Origin: Flavobacterium sp. ACN6 | GTDB taxonomy: Bacteria; Bacteroidota; Bacteroidia; Flavobacteriales; Flavobacteriaceae | Length of the DNA stretch: 64,000 nt | Assembly: GCF_002304005.1 (NCBI RefSeq) | Contig: NZ_MRCQ01000012.1 | Location: 62,001 to 126,000, forward strand | Direction: 5' to 3' | In this document: positions 16,117-25,570 of the stretch, one piece after another | Layout: the number at the start of each line of letters is the position of its first letter | How positions within the stretch are numbered: position 1 is the first letter of the stretch | Position numbers and translations under genes: made by a program | Notes under the pieces: generated by a model | Told to the model about the DNA's origin: nothing | What the model saw: only the letters and a program-made list of their open reading frames with translations | The model's database searches: none

Positions 16117-16938
16117 TTATTTTAGGATTATGGAAGATATTAATTGTGATGTTAAGATGTCTTCCATTTCAAATAAATTCTCTTCCTCTGCAAAATTTGT
16201 CGCTTTATAAGAGAATAATTTCCAACGTTTTTTATGGTATTCCAATGCTGTCAAGTTTTCTACCCAATCGCCGGAATTAAGATATAAAGTCGATCCGTGT
16301 TTGTTTTCTTTGGTCATGATTTTTGGCTCGTGTATATGACCGCAGATTACGTAATCGTAATTTTTTTCGATTGCTAAATCGGTTGCAGTAGTTTCAAAAT
16401 CAGAAATAAATTTAACGGCTTTTTTAACGCTTGCTTTTATTTTTTTGGAAAACGAATAAGGTTCGCGCCCCAATTTTGACAAGCACCAGTTTACAAATCG
16501 ATTGATTAGAATTAAATAATCATATCCTAATCCGCCTAATTTTGCAATCCATTTCGAGTGCTGTACAGAAGCGTCAAAAACATCTCCGTGAAAAATCCAT
16601 GCTTTTTTATCGTCTAATTCTAAAACTAATTTATCGACTAAAGCAAAATTTCCCATATTCATGTCGGTAAATTTTCGAAGTATTTCGTCGTGATTTCCAG
16701 TAATGTAATACACTTTTGTTCCTTTAGAAGCCATTCCAATGACACGTTGAATCACTCTTAAATGTGCTTTTGGGAAGTACGATTTTCGAAACTGCCAAGC
16801 ATCAATTATGTCGCCGTTTAAGACTAAAATTTTAGGTTTAATGCTTGAAAGATAGTTGTTTAATTCTTTTGCATGACTTCCATAAGTTCCCAAATGTACA
16901 TCAGAAAGAACGACCAATTCGACATTTCTTTTTTTCAA
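16117..16938 (-). CDS. LpxH-like UDP-2,3-diacylglucosamine diphosphatase
   Basis: Calcineurin-like metallophosphoesterase. The two-metal motifs are complete: DVHLG near residue 13, GDIIDAW near 41, GNHDE near 81, a histidine in FHGDVFD near 117, and GHIHEPKIM near 210. The arrangement and 273-residue length match the UDP-2,3-diacylglucosamine hydrolase group of Bacteroidota, which acts in lipid A synthesis on the cytoplasmic membrane face. A general phosphoesterase role cannot be excluded. It is monocistronic and divergent from aroC. Confidence 0.8.
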   Translation of the reverse strand: MKKRNVELVVLSDVHLGTYGSHAKELNNYLSSIKPKILVLNGDIIDAWQFRKSYFPKAHLRVIQRVIGMASKGTKVYYITGNHDEILRKFTDMNMGNFALVDKLVLELDDKKAWIFHGDVFDASVQHSKWIAKLGGLGYDYLILINRFVNWCLSKLGREPYSFSKKIKASVKKAVKFISDFETTATDLAIEKNYDYVICGHIHEPKIMTKENKHGSTLYLNSGDWVENLTALEYHKKRWKLFSYKATNFAEEENLFEMEDILTSQLISSIILK

Positions 16939-17102
16939 TTTTTCTTGATTTGAAGTTTTACAAATGAAAGAAATTCTGAGTCTTTTTGTTTTATCAAAAG
17001 GTTATGAAAAAGCGGATAATTTTACCAAATTGTGATTTTTATACGGTTTAATGTTTAGTTAATAATACCAGTTTTAAATTTTTTAATTTAATTCATAAAA
17101 CT

Positions 17103-17110
17103 TACATTTG
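17103..17110 (+). promoter_or_regulatory. -7 promoter element of aroC
   Basis: TACATTTG is an exact TAnnTTTG match 16 nt before the aroC ATG. The -33 region is AT-rich without a clear TTG. Confidence 0.5.
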
Positions 17111-17126
17111 CTCAAAACAAATTACA

Positions 17127-18185
17127 ATGGCAGGAAACAGCTACGGCACCCTATATAAAGTTACAACATTTGGAGAATCTCATGGTGAAGCATTAGGCGG
17201 TATTATTGACGGATGCCCTCCAGGAATAGAACTTGATTTTGAAGCGATTGAATTGGATATGGCCCGAAGAAAACCGGGACAGTCGGCAATTGTTACCCAA
17301 AGAAAAGAACCAGATGCAGTTCAGTTTTTGTCTGGGATCTTTGAAGGAAAGACTACAGGAACACCAATTGGTTTTATTATTCCAAATACCAATCAAAAAT
17401 CAGATGATTATTCACATATAAAAGACAATTACAGACCAAGCCATGCTGATTATGTTTACGATCAGAAGTATGGTCTTCGTGATTATCGTGGCGGCGGAAG
17501 AAGTTCTGCAAGAGAAACTGCAAGCAGAGTAGTAGCTGGAGCAATTGCAAAACAAATGCTTCCAGAGATTAAATTTAATGCTTATGTTTCATCTGTTGGC
17601 CCAATTCATTTAGAAACGCCTTATCAAGAATTAGATTTTTCGAAAATAGAAAGCAATCCGGTTCGTTGTCCAGACGAAAAATCGGCTGCGATTATGGAGG
17701 AATATATTCGCGATATCCGCAAGCAGGGAGATACTGTTGGTGGTGTTGTAACTTGTGTAATTCAGAATGTTCCAGTTGGTTTAGGAGAACCTGTTTTTGA
17801 TAAACTTCATGCAGAATTAGGAAAAGCAATGCTTTCTATTAATGCAGTAAAAGGTTTTGAATACGGAAGTGGTTTCTCAGGTTCTGAAATGAAAGGAAGC
17901 CAGCACAATGATTTGTATAATCCTGACGGATCTACAAAAACAAATCTTTCTGGCGGAATTCAAGGCGGGATCAGCAACGGAATGGATATTTATTTTAGAG
18001 TAGCTTTTAAGCCTGTTGCAACTATTATGCAGACTCAGGACTCATTAGATAATAAAGGGAACATTACACCAATGACTGGAAAAGGACGTCATGATCCGTG
18101 TGTAGTGCCTCGCGCAGTGCCAATCGTAGAAGCTATGGCCGCAATTGTTTTGGCAGATTTCTATTTGTTCAACAAAACATATTAA
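17127..18185 (+). CDS. aroC: Chorismate synthase
   Basis: Last step of the shikimate pathway, converting 5-enolpyruvylshikimate 3-phosphate to chorismate with reduced FMN. The signatures GESHGEALGG (residues 12-21), RPSHADYVYDQKYG and DYRGGGRSSARETA (about 103-130) and RHDPCVVPRAVPIVEAM near the C terminus are all present. The 352-residue length is standard. It starts just after a promoter-like box. It is followed after 52 nt by a transporter gene, so read-through is possible. Confidence 0.97.
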   Translation: MAGNSYGTLYKVTTFGESHGEALGGIIDGCPPGIELDFEAIELDMARRKPGQSAIVTQRKEPDAVQFLSGIFEGKTTGTPIGFIIPNTNQKSDDYSHIKDNYRPSHADYVYDQKYGLRDYRGGGRSSARETASRVVAGAIAKQMLPEIKFNAYVSSVGPIHLETPYQELDFSKIESNPVRCPDEKSAAIMEEYIRDIRKQGDTVGGVVTCVIQNVPVGLGEPVFDKLHAELGKAMLSINAVKGFEYGSGFSGSEMKGSQHNDLYNPDGSTKTNLSGGIQGGISNGMDIYFRVAFKPVATIMQTQDSLDNKGNITPMTGKGRHDPCVVPRAVPIVEAMAAIVLADFYLFNKTY

Positions 18186-18237
18186 TAAAAGGTAAGACAG
18201 TGAGGGTCTTATATTTTAATAATTAAAAAATAATTTA

Positions 18238-19500
18238 ATGCAAGAAGTTACAGAAACTAAAAAAAAATCATTTCTTTCAGGATTAACAGGGCAGATTATA
18301 ATTGCAATGATTCTTGGAGCTATTTTAGGAATCATATTACACAATACAATTTCGCCTGAAGCAGCACAGTCATTTAGTACTAAAATAAAAATGCTGGCAA
18401 CCGTTTTTATTCGTTTGGTGCAGATGATTATTTCTCCTCTGGTTTTTACCACTTTGGTAGTAGGAATTGCAAAATTGGGAGATATTAAAACTGTTGGAAG
18501 AATTGGAGGAAAAGCTATTGGATGGTTTTTTACGGCTTCATTTATTTCTTTACTTATTGGATTATTCTACGTAAATATTTTACAGCCTGGAGTTGGTTTA
18601 AAACTGGAACATGTTGACATGGCAGCGGCTTCTGAGGTAACAGGTAAAACCCAAAATTTATCTTTCGAAAACTTTGTAGAACACATTGTGCCAAAAAGTA
18701 TTGTGGAAGCAATGGCAACAAATGAAATCCTGCAGATTGTAGTTTTTTCTATTTTCTTCGGATTAGCGGCAGCTTCTTTAGGTGAAAAAGTAAAGCCTAT
18801 TGTTAATGCTTTTGATAAATTGTCGCACATTGTTTTAAAAATGGTAAACTATGTCATGAACTTTGCTCCAATTGGAGTATTTGGAGCTATTGCGGCTGTA
18901 TTTGCTATTAGAGATGCTGAAGAATTGGTAATTACTTACTTTAAATTTTTCGGATCGTTTTTAATTGGTATAAGCACATTGTGGGTTCTTTTAATAGCTG
19001 TAGGTTATATTTTCTTAAAAGGAAGAATGACAGAGTTATTAAAACGTATTACAGGACCATTAGCAATTGCTTTTGGAACAACGAGCAGTGAAGCTGTATT
19101 TCCTAAATTGACTGAAGAATTAGAAGGTTTTGGAGTAAAAGATAAAATTGTTTCTTTCATGCTGCCGCTTGGTTATTCTTTCAACCTTGACGGAAGTATG
19201 ATGTATATGACTTTTGCAAGTATTTTTATCGCGCAGTTCTACAACGTGCATCTTGATTTGGGAACGCAGATGGCCATGCTTTTAGTTTTAATGTTAACCA
19301 GTAAAGGTATTGCAGGTGTGCCAAGAGCAAGTTTGGTCGTTGTTGCGGCAACTTGTGGTATGTTTGATATTCCAATTGAAGGAATTGCATTAATTCTTCC
19401 AATTGATCATTTTTGTGATATGTTTAGAAGTGCAACCAACGTGCTTGGAAATGCTCTAGCGACTTCTGTAGTAGGTCAGTGGGAGGAAAATAAAGAATAA
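18238..19500 (+). CDS. Dicarboxylate/amino acid:cation symporter (DAACS family)
   Basis: Inner-membrane sodium- or proton-coupled carrier of the GltP/DctA/SdcS family. About eight hydrophobic segments are visible. The hairpin-loop motif FGTTSSEAVFPKL near residue 280 and the NLDGSMMY motif near 318 correspond to the serine-rich loop and NMDGT signature of the family. SKGIAGVPRASLVV near residue 356 forms the second hairpin. Length (420 residues) fits. The substrate could be glutamate, aspartate or C4-dicarboxylates. A terminator follows at 19563. Confidence 0.9.
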   Translation: MQEVTETKKKSFLSGLTGQIIIAMILGAILGIILHNTISPEAAQSFSTKIKMLATVFIRLVQMIISPLVFTTLVVGIAKLGDIKTVGRIGGKAIGWFFTASFISLLIGLFYVNILQPGVGLKLEHVDMAAASEVTGKTQNLSFENFVEHIVPKSIVEAMATNEILQIVVFSIFFGLAAASLGEKVKPIVNAFDKLSHIVLKMVNYVMNFAPIGVFGAIAAVFAIRDAEELVITYFKFFGSFLIGISTLWVLLIAVGYIFLKGRMTELLKRITGPLAIAFGTTSSEAVFPKLTEELEGFGVKDKIVSFMLPLGYSFNLDGSMMYMTFASIFIAQFYNVHLDLGTQMAMLLVLMLTSKGIAGVPRASLVVVAATCGMFDIPIEGIALILPIDHFCDMFRSATNVLGNALATSVVGQWEENKE

Positions 19501-19562
19501 GAGATAAGAAAATTAATACTAAGAATTTGATTTTTTAGTCTTAATATCCTAGATAACAATAG

Positions 19563-19600
19563 AAAAGCTGTATTTTTTTATGAAATGCAGCTTTTTTTTA
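19563..19600 (+). terminator. Terminator after the symporter gene
   Basis: AAAAGCTG / CAGCTTTT stem with continued A/T pairing toward the loop, followed by a T-run. Confidence 0.8.
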
Positions 19601-19610
19601 TTTTAAAGTG

Positions 19611-19618
19611 TATATTTG
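19611..19618 (+). promoter_or_regulatory. -7 element for the hybrid histidine kinase
   Basis: TATATTTG is an exact TAnnTTTG match 16 nt before the ATG at 19635. It places transcription start downstream of the in-frame GTG at 19608, which argues for the ATG as start. Confidence 0.5.
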
Positions 19619-19634
19619 GCAAAATTGCCGATTA

Positions 19635-21818
19635 ATGCCCCAAATACGGATTTTTTTACTCTTATTTTTTGGTCTGAATTGCTTCGCCAATTCGGCGATT
19701 TCGCAATCTAACTGCAATGAAGATCCAAAGATAGATAAGCTTGTAAAAGAAGCACTTCTAAACTTTAGGGAATCAAATTTCGAGCAGTCACTTAAGATTT
19801 CGAGAACAGCTTTAAATGCTGCAACATTAATAAAAGACTACTGTCTGATTTCTCGTTCCTATAATATCATTGCGGCCAATTACAATGAATTGTCAGACTA
19901 TGATAAGGCTATTTTTTTCTACAAAAAAAGTTTATACTACGCCAATAAAACTAGCAATGATTCTTTAAAATGCAATATTTATAATAATTTGGGCAACATG
20001 TATTGTTTTGAAAAAAAACAATTTGATGAAGGAATCCGATATTATAAAAAATCTGTTGCATATAGTTTGAAGATTAACGATTTAAAGGAAGTTTATTTTA
20101 CAAACGTGAATATTGCCTGGGCTTACTTTGATGTTAAAAATTACGATCAGGGCTATCTTTTTCTAAAATATATAAATAGTACTAAAAACAAATACAGTGA
20201 CGGCTCTACCGAAGTTATTGTAGATATGCTGAATGCAGTTTATTTAAGTTACAAAAATAAAAATACTGCTGCAAATACCTTTTTTTTAAGTGCTATTGAG
20301 GCAGGAAAAAGATCTGATGAAAAAACAGATTTATCGAATGTTTATTTAGAATATTCCAAGTTCTTAGATAAAATTAATAAACATAAGCAGGCGTATCAGG
20401 CATTGGTAAATCATAACGAAATATCTGAAGAACTATATAACGAAAGAAAACTAAAAAAAGCTTCTATAGCCGGAATTGGTCTGGAACTGGATGAATACAA
20501 AAGGCAGATTGATAAAATAGAAAGTGAAAAAGTAGAACAGTCTCAAAGTCTTAAAAAATCAAGAATTATTGTAATTCTCTTTATCCTTATTTCTTTTATT
20601 CTTTTATTTTTAATTGTCACGTTGGTTAAGAATATCCGTTTTAAGAAAAAACACAATTTAGAGCTCCTTAAAGCGAAAGAAATTGCAGAAGAAGCTTCCT
20701 TGCTCAAAACTCAGTTTATATCGACTATAAGTCATGAATTGCGCACACCGCTGTACGGTGTTGTTGGAATTACAAATATGCTGCTGGAAGAGCATAAAGA
20801 AATTTCGAGAAGCCAGCATTTGAGTTCGCTCAAATTTTCGGCCAGATATTTATTGTCTTTGGTAAACGATATTCTTCAGATTAATAAAATCGAAGAAAAT
20901 AAAATTGTACTCGAAAATTTGACATTCAACATTACTGATGAAATAACGGTTATTAAAAACTCGCTTTCTTTTCTTTCCCAAAAAAATAATAATAGAATTT
21001 CGATCGATATTGATCCTGCAATTCCAGAATATTTGATTGGAGATAAATTACGTCTGGCTCAAATTTTAATGAATTTAGTGAGCAATGCATTGAAATTTAC
21101 AAAAGATGGGCAGGTAGAAATAATAGTGTATCTCAGTAAAGTGGAGGGAAAACTTAATTTTCTTCATTTTTTAATTAAAGATAATGGTATCGGAATCGCT
21201 ATTGTAGATCAAAGCAAAATTTTTGAAAAATTTGTTCAGGTCGGAAGAAAAGACGAAGATTACCAAGGAACAGGTTTAGGATTAAGTATAGTAAAAAGAC
21301 TGCTCGGACTTTTTGGGAGTACAATTACTTTAGATAGTGATCTTGGCAAAGGTACTTCGTTTTCGTTTGAAATTGGTTTTGAACATGATTTGGCAAAAAC
21401 AAAAAGTATAATCGATGAAATTGAAGTAGATCTAACTTCAAATGAAGTGTATAGCATTTTGGTGGTCGAAGATAATTTGATCAACCAGCTGGTGACAAAA
21501 AAAATTATCGAGAAAAATAATTATATCTGTAAAGTGGTAGACGACGGTTTTGGCGCGCTTAAAATTTTAGAAGAGCAAGAGTTTGATTTGATTCTGATGG
21601 ATATAAATATGCCGCTAATGAACGGATTTGAAACCACAAAAAGAATTCGCCTTTTAGGAATAGATACTCCAATTGTAGCTTTGACCGCTTTTGATAAAGA
21701 TGAAATTACAGATGAAGCAATTTCGTCTGGGATGAATGATATAATCATTAAACCTTTTGAACCGGTAAAACTATTTAAAATAATCAACTACCTTATAAAA
21801 GAAAAAAACGCTGTTTAG
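19635..21818 (+). CDS. TPR-containing hybrid sensor histidine kinase/response regulator
   Basis: A signal peptide (IFLLLFFGLNCFANSAISQ) is followed by a periplasmic region of TPR-like helices (about residues 35-290). A membrane span (about 310-331), a linker and a HisKA domain with the phospho-accepting His367 (ISHELRTP) come next. The HATPase domain has NLVSNALKF, DNGIGI and GTGLGLSIVKRLL, and a receiver domain carries Asp656 (LMDINMP). No output DNA-binding domain is present, so the receiver probably passes phosphate to another protein. I chose the ATG at 19635 over the GTG at 19608, which lies upstream of the -7 box. The stop overlaps the convergent helicase stop. Confidence 0.9.
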   Translation: MPQIRIFLLLFFGLNCFANSAISQSNCNEDPKIDKLVKEALLNFRESNFEQSLKISRTALNAATLIKDYCLISRSYNIIAANYNELSDYDKAIFFYKKSLYYANKTSNDSLKCNIYNNLGNMYCFEKKQFDEGIRYYKKSVAYSLKINDLKEVYFTNVNIAWAYFDVKNYDQGYLFLKYINSTKNKYSDGSTEVIVDMLNAVYLSYKNKNTAANTFFLSAIEAGKRSDEKTDLSNVYLEYSKFLDKINKHKQAYQALVNHNEISEELYNERKLKKASIAGIGLELDEYKRQIDKIESEKVEQSQSLKKSRIIVILFILISFILLFLIVTLVKNIRFKKKHNLELLKAKEIAEEASLLKTQFISTISHELRTPLYGVVGITNMLLEEHKEISRSQHLSSLKFSARYLLSLVNDILQINKIEENKIVLENLTFNITDEITVIKNSLSFLSQKNNNRISIDIDPAIPEYLIGDKLRLAQILMNLVSNALKFTKDGQVEIIVYLSKVEGKLNFLHFLIKDNGIGIAIVDQSKIFEKFVQVGRKDEDYQGTGLGLSIVKRLLGLFGSTITLDSDLGKGTSFSFEIGFEHDLAKTKSIIDEIEVDLTSNEVYSILVVEDNLINQLVTKKIIEKNNYICKVVDDGFGALKILEEQEFDLILMDINMPLMNGFETTKRIRLLGIDTPIVALTAFDKDEITDEAISSGMNDIIIKPFEPVKLFKIINYLIKEKNAV

Positions 21819-21840
21819 TACCAGCGTTTTTTATTTTTTT
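21802..21840. terminator. Bidirectional terminator with both stop codons in its loop
   Basis: AAAAAACGCTG (21803-21813) pairs with CAGCGTTTTTT (21822-21832). The 8-nt loop TTTAGTAC contains the TAG stop of the kinase and, on the other strand, the TAA stop of the helicase. T-rich tracts follow in both directions. Confidence 0.8.
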
Positions 21841-23065
21841 TAGAAGTATTTGATTTTCTAGATTTATGAGCATCTCCGCTTCTGTTAGAAGAGTTTTTAG
21901 GCTTTTCTCCAGCTTCAGGACTTCCTGACTGCCATTGATACGGATGATCTGCAATTGTTTTTACATCAACTTTTATCAATTTCTGAATGTCTTTCCAATA
22001 CGGAAGTTCATCTTTTCCACAGAAAGAAATTGCAACACCGCCGTTTCCTGCGCGACCCGTACGACCAATACGATGAACATAAGTTTCAGGAATATTAGGA
22101 AGGTCAAAATTAATTACAAATGGCAGCTGATCAATATCAATTCCTCTTGCTGCAATATCTGTCGCGACCAAAACACCAACTTCTTTGTTTTTAAAGGCAT
22201 CCAAAACTCTTTGTCTTGCATTTTGAGATTTATCACCGTGAATTGCTTCAGCAGGAATATCTTTTTTGCGAAGTGCTTTTACAACATTATCGGCACCGTG
22301 TTTTGTTCGAGAAAAAACAAGAACATTTGATAAATCTTCATTTTTAATTAAATGATATAATAGATTTCTTTTTTCTGTTTTGTCAACAAAATAAATACGT
22401 TGTTCTACATTTTCTGCTGTAGATGAAACAGGAGAAACTTCTACTTTTTCTGGATCTTGAAGAAACATTTCAGCTAATTCACGAATTGCAATTGGCATCG
22501 TAGCAGAAAAAAGTAATGTTTGTCTTTTTTTTGGAGTCAGTTTTACGATTTTTTTGACATCGTTTATAAAACCCATATCCAGCATTTGATCAGCTTCGTC
22601 TAATACTAAAGTATGCAGATGATCTAAATCAAGGAAACCTTGTTTTTGAAGGTCAAGCAAACGTCCCGGAGTTGCAACTAAAATGTCAATTCCGTTTTTT
22701 AAAGCGTCAACTTGCGGATTTTGAGAAACACCTCCAAAAATAGTCAGCTGTGTTAAATTAGTGTATTTGGCATAAGTTTCAAAACTCTGGCCTATTTGTA
22801 CCGCCAATTCGCGGGTAGGTGTAACTACAAGGGCGCGAATTTGTTTGGCTTTTTTTGATGAACCAACAATTCGGTGTAATTGGTGTATAATTGGAATAGC
22901 AAAAGCAGCCGTTTTTCCTGTACCTGTCTGCGCACAGCCAATTAAATCGCGACCCGCTAAAACTATCGGAATAGATTTTTCCTGAATTGGTGTCGGATTT
23001 AAATAGCCTTCTTCAAATACGGCTTTTTGTATACTTTTTGAAAGTGATAAATCTTCGAATAACAT
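21815..23065 (-). CDS. DEAD-box RNA helicase, RhlE type
   Basis: ATP-dependent RNA helicase for RNA remodelling or ribosome assembly. The Q motif (NPTPIQEKSIP), motif I AQTGTGKT near residue 47, PTRELAVQI, DEAD near 153, SAT near 184 and motif VI HRIGRTGRAG near 328 are complete. A basic, Ser/Lys/Asn-rich C-terminal tail of about 40 residues (ending KKNKKRWY) is typical of RhlE and probably binds RNA. Such helicases are often cold-induced; no leader element that would show this is visible. Confidence 0.93.
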   Translation of the reverse strand: MLFEDLSLSKSIQKAVFEEGYLNPTPIQEKSIPIVLAGRDLIGCAQTGTGKTAAFAIPIIHQLHRIVGSSKKAKQIRALVVTPTRELAVQIGQSFETYAKYTNLTQLTIFGGVSQNPQVDALKNGIDILVATPGRLLDLQKQGFLDLDHLHTLVLDEADQMLDMGFINDVKKIVKLTPKKRQTLLFSATMPIAIRELAEMFLQDPEKVEVSPVSSTAENVEQRIYFVDKTEKRNLLYHLIKNEDLSNVLVFSRTKHGADNVVKALRKKDIPAEAIHGDKSQNARQRVLDAFKNKEVGVLVATDIAARGIDIDQLPFVINFDLPNIPETYVHRIGRTGRAGNGGVAISFCGKDELPYWKDIQKLIKVDVKTIADHPYQWQSGSPEAGEKPKNSSNRSGDAHKSRKSNTSKKNKKRWY

Positions 23066-23200
23066 ATCTTAGGTATTAAGTATTTTAGTTTTAAGTACTA
23101 AAATGCCGTGCAAAGATAGTTTTATTCGGTCAATCGTTTGTTTGAATTGGCGATTATTTGGCAAAACCGTTTCATTTTAGAATTCGATTTTGCCATTTAA

Positions 23201-24238
23201 TTAATCTTTTTCGATGTTTGCCTTGATAAAATCGGTTACTAAATATCCTATTAATTTACCAATTAAATTATTATTAGGGGCATTGTCTAAATCTGGAGCT
23301 CCTTCGCAGACATGCAGATAAGCTGCGTTTTTGTGTTCGGCGAAAAAAGAAACAAACTGTCTCAATTCTTCTACAGAAAAACCACTGATTGTCATAGCGC
23401 TGCTGGCAATATTTGGAATTGCATCTAAATCAATTTCAATTCCAAAAGCATCATTTTTGACAAAATCCAAAGCGGCAATCATTTCTCGATTGAAGTCTTT
23501 TTCTTTTCTAATGTTTACACTGTCGTAGGTATTATAGCGAACTCTGTCTTCCAGTTTTTTAATAATATCTAAAACACTTTTTGAAGTATAATTTTCGTGT
23601 AATCCAAAAATGAAATATTTTTTTAAGAAACCTTCTTCATACGCGTATGAAAATCCGTTACCACTGTGACGTCCTTCCAAGATCCTAAAATCAGAATGGG
23701 CATCAAAATTAATGGCGTTGATCGGTTTTCCTTTCGCTAAAGCGGCACCTTTAATATTTCCGTATGCATTATTGTGGCCTCCGCCGATAATAATTGGTGT
23801 TTTTCCAGCTTTAATTATAGTAAAAATGATGTGAGAAACTTCTTTATCTATTTTCTCCACCAGCTGACTTAACTTCGATCTGTCGTCAATATCATTAAAA
23901 TCAAGATTCTCGACTTGGCGCATTTCGTCTGCAACATTAATTTGTCCTAAAACAATAATGTTACTTCCTTTACAAAATCGATTGTGTTGAATATTAGCAA
24001 TACTTTTTATCGCACTCTGCCATGCAGATGCTGCTCCAGGTCTCCCATAATTGGCGCGTACACCAATATCTTCGGGGATTCCAAGAAGTACATATTTAGC
24101 TTCACTGTCCTTTAAAAAAACAACTTTATCAGCCCCGGGAGGGATAACAATCATTTTTTCTCCGAACTTTATTTCACCACTTCGATGATTTGTGACTTTT
24201 GCTAAATCATTTATAGTGAAAGGGATTAATTTCTCCAT
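23201..24238 (-). CDS. hutG: Arginase-family formimidoylglutamase
   Basis: Predicted to hydrolyse N-formimidoyl-L-glutamate to glutamate and formamide, the last step of one histidine-degradation route. The manganese-binding motifs of the ureohydrolase fold are present: GGGHNNAYG near residue 152, NFDAHSDFR near 175-183 and EIDLDAIPN near 270. The assignment as HutG, rather than arginase or agmatinase, rests on overall resemblance and on hutI 1.3 kb away on the same strand. The unrelated gene at 24336 lies between them, and hutU and hutH are not in the window. Confidence 0.82.
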   Translation of the reverse strand: MEKLIPFTINDLAKVTNHRSGEIKFGEKMIVIPPGADKVVFLKDSEAKYVLLGIPEDIGVRANYGRPGAASAWQSAIKSIANIQHNRFCKGSNIIVLGQINVADEMRQVENLDFNDIDDRSKLSQLVEKIDKEVSHIIFTIIKAGKTPIIIGGGHNNAYGNIKGAALAKGKPINAINFDAHSDFRILEGRHSGNGFSYAYEEGFLKKYFIFGLHENYTSKSVLDIIKKLEDRVRYNTYDSVNIRKEKDFNREMIAALDFVKNDAFGIEIDLDAIPNIASSAMTISGFSVEELRQFVSFFAEHKNAAYLHVCEGAPDLDNAPNNNLIGKLIGYLVTDFIKANIEKD

Positions 24239-24335
24239 TAAAAAAATTTATTTTCCAAAAATAATATAATTGTAGAAACTTACGTTATTACCTTATATTA
24301 ATTCTTAAATTTGTTATTAAAGAAAATTATTAAAT

Positions 24336-25214
24336 ATGGAAAACCCAAAGAACAACAATTCAAGTCTAAAAGCGATAATCGCAGTTTTAGCAGTCCTACT
24401 GATTGGTAGCTTAGTGTATATTTTTAAATTATCATCTGATACAGATGTAGTTAAAACAGAACTTACAACGACTCTTACAGAGAAAGAATCTGTTATGAAA
24501 GATTTGCAGGAATTAAAAGCAACTTATGATGCTGCAATCGCTGAAAACACTTCTATGTCTGACGAATTAATCCAAGAAAGAGATAAAGTAGTAGCTTTAA
24601 TGGATGATTTAAACAAGTCTAAAGGTGATGTTTCTAAATACAGATCTCAAGTACAGGCAATGCAAAGTAAAATGAAAACTTTGGTTGCTGAAAATGATGA
24701 GTTGAAAAAACAAAACGGAGTTTTGACTACTCAAAGAGACAGTACTATTGTAGTTCTAGGTGAATCTAAGAAATATAACGAAGTATTAGTTGGTCAAAAC
24801 GAAGAGTTAGCTAAAACAGTAGAAAAAGGAGCTAAATTATCAGTTTTAAATACAAAAACTTCAGCTTACAAATTGAGAAGCTCTGGAAAACAAATTGAAA
24901 CAGATAAAGCAAGTCGTGCTGATGTTTTAAAAGTTAGTTTTACTATCGCTGAAAATCAAATTGCTAAATCTGGAGATAAAACGTATTATGTACAAGTTAT
25001 CGATGCTAAAAACAATGTTTTAGGAGAAAAGAAAACAGAAAGTTTTGGTGATAACTCATTAACTTACAGTTTTAAAACTACTGTAAAATATGAAAATAAA
25101 ACGGTACAGGTTAGTGAAGATCTTCCAGGAAAAGATTTTGCAAAAGGAACTTACTTTATCAATGTTTTTGATAATGACGAATTAGTTTCTAAAACTAGTT
25201 TCAGTTTAAGATAA
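24336..25214 (+). CDS. Membrane-anchored coiled-coil protein of unknown function
   Basis: 292 residues. One N-terminal membrane segment (AIIAVLAVLLIGSLVYIF, residues 13-30) is followed by a long coiled coil rich in Lys, Glu and Leu (about 35-165). A beta-rich C-terminal domain (about 185-292) contains TYYVQVIDAKNNVLGEKKTES and ends NVFDNDELVSKTSFSLR. I recognise it as a conserved flavobacterial family without assigned function. Its position in divergent orientation between hutG and hutI suggests no role in histidine use. An exact -7 box (TAAATTTG, 24306-24313) precedes it. Confidence 0.75.
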   Translation: MENPKNNNSSLKAIIAVLAVLLIGSLVYIFKLSSDTDVVKTELTTTLTEKESVMKDLQELKATYDAAIAENTSMSDELIQERDKVVALMDDLNKSKGDVSKYRSQVQAMQSKMKTLVAENDELKKQNGVLTTQRDSTIVVLGESKKYNEVLVGQNEELAKTVEKGAKLSVLNTKTSAYKLRSSGKQIETDKASRADVLKVSFTIAENQIAKSGDKTYYVQVIDAKNNVLGEKKTESFGDNSLTYSFKTTVKYENKTVQVSEDLPGKDFAKGTYFINVFDNDELVSKTSFSLR

Positions 25215-25249
25215 TTTCTGCCGAAGGGATACAATACCACTTAGATATT

Positions 25250-25282
25250 AAAGGTCTGTGATTTTTCACAGGCCTTTTTTGT
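25250..25282 (+). terminator. Terminator after the coiled-coil protein gene
   Basis: AAAGGTCTGTGA / TCACAGGCCTTT stem (one wobble pair), followed by T-run. Confidence 0.85.
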
Positions 25283-25348
25283 TTTTAAATGATGTCCCAT
25301 GGTTGGAAAAAAAATCTATTAAAACTTTGGAAAAATAGAATAAAAATT

Positions 25349-25485
25349 AACACAGAGAACGCAAAGTTCTTTAAATATTTAAATTGAGTGAAAATATAAA
25401 ACTCACAAAGCTTTGCGAACTTAGATAGTGTAAAACAACTCAGATCTTATTGAACTCTGCGAAAAACCTTTGTGTACTCTGCGTT
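25349..25485. repeat. Intergenic inverted repeat (AACACAGAG family)
   Basis: AACACAGAGAACGCAAAG (25349-25366) is nearly the reverse complement of CTTTGTGTACTCTGCGTT (25468-25485). Between the arms are further partial copies such as CACAAAGCTTTGCGAAC. It fills most of the 356-nt gap before the end of hutI. No gene is seen in the gap. Confidence 0.6.
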
Positions 25486-25570
25486 AAAAAAAAATAATTA
25501 GATCTATACTGTTTTAATGTTTCGTTATAAACATTTAGCGTTGATCTGTGAAAACCGTGGACTGTATTTA

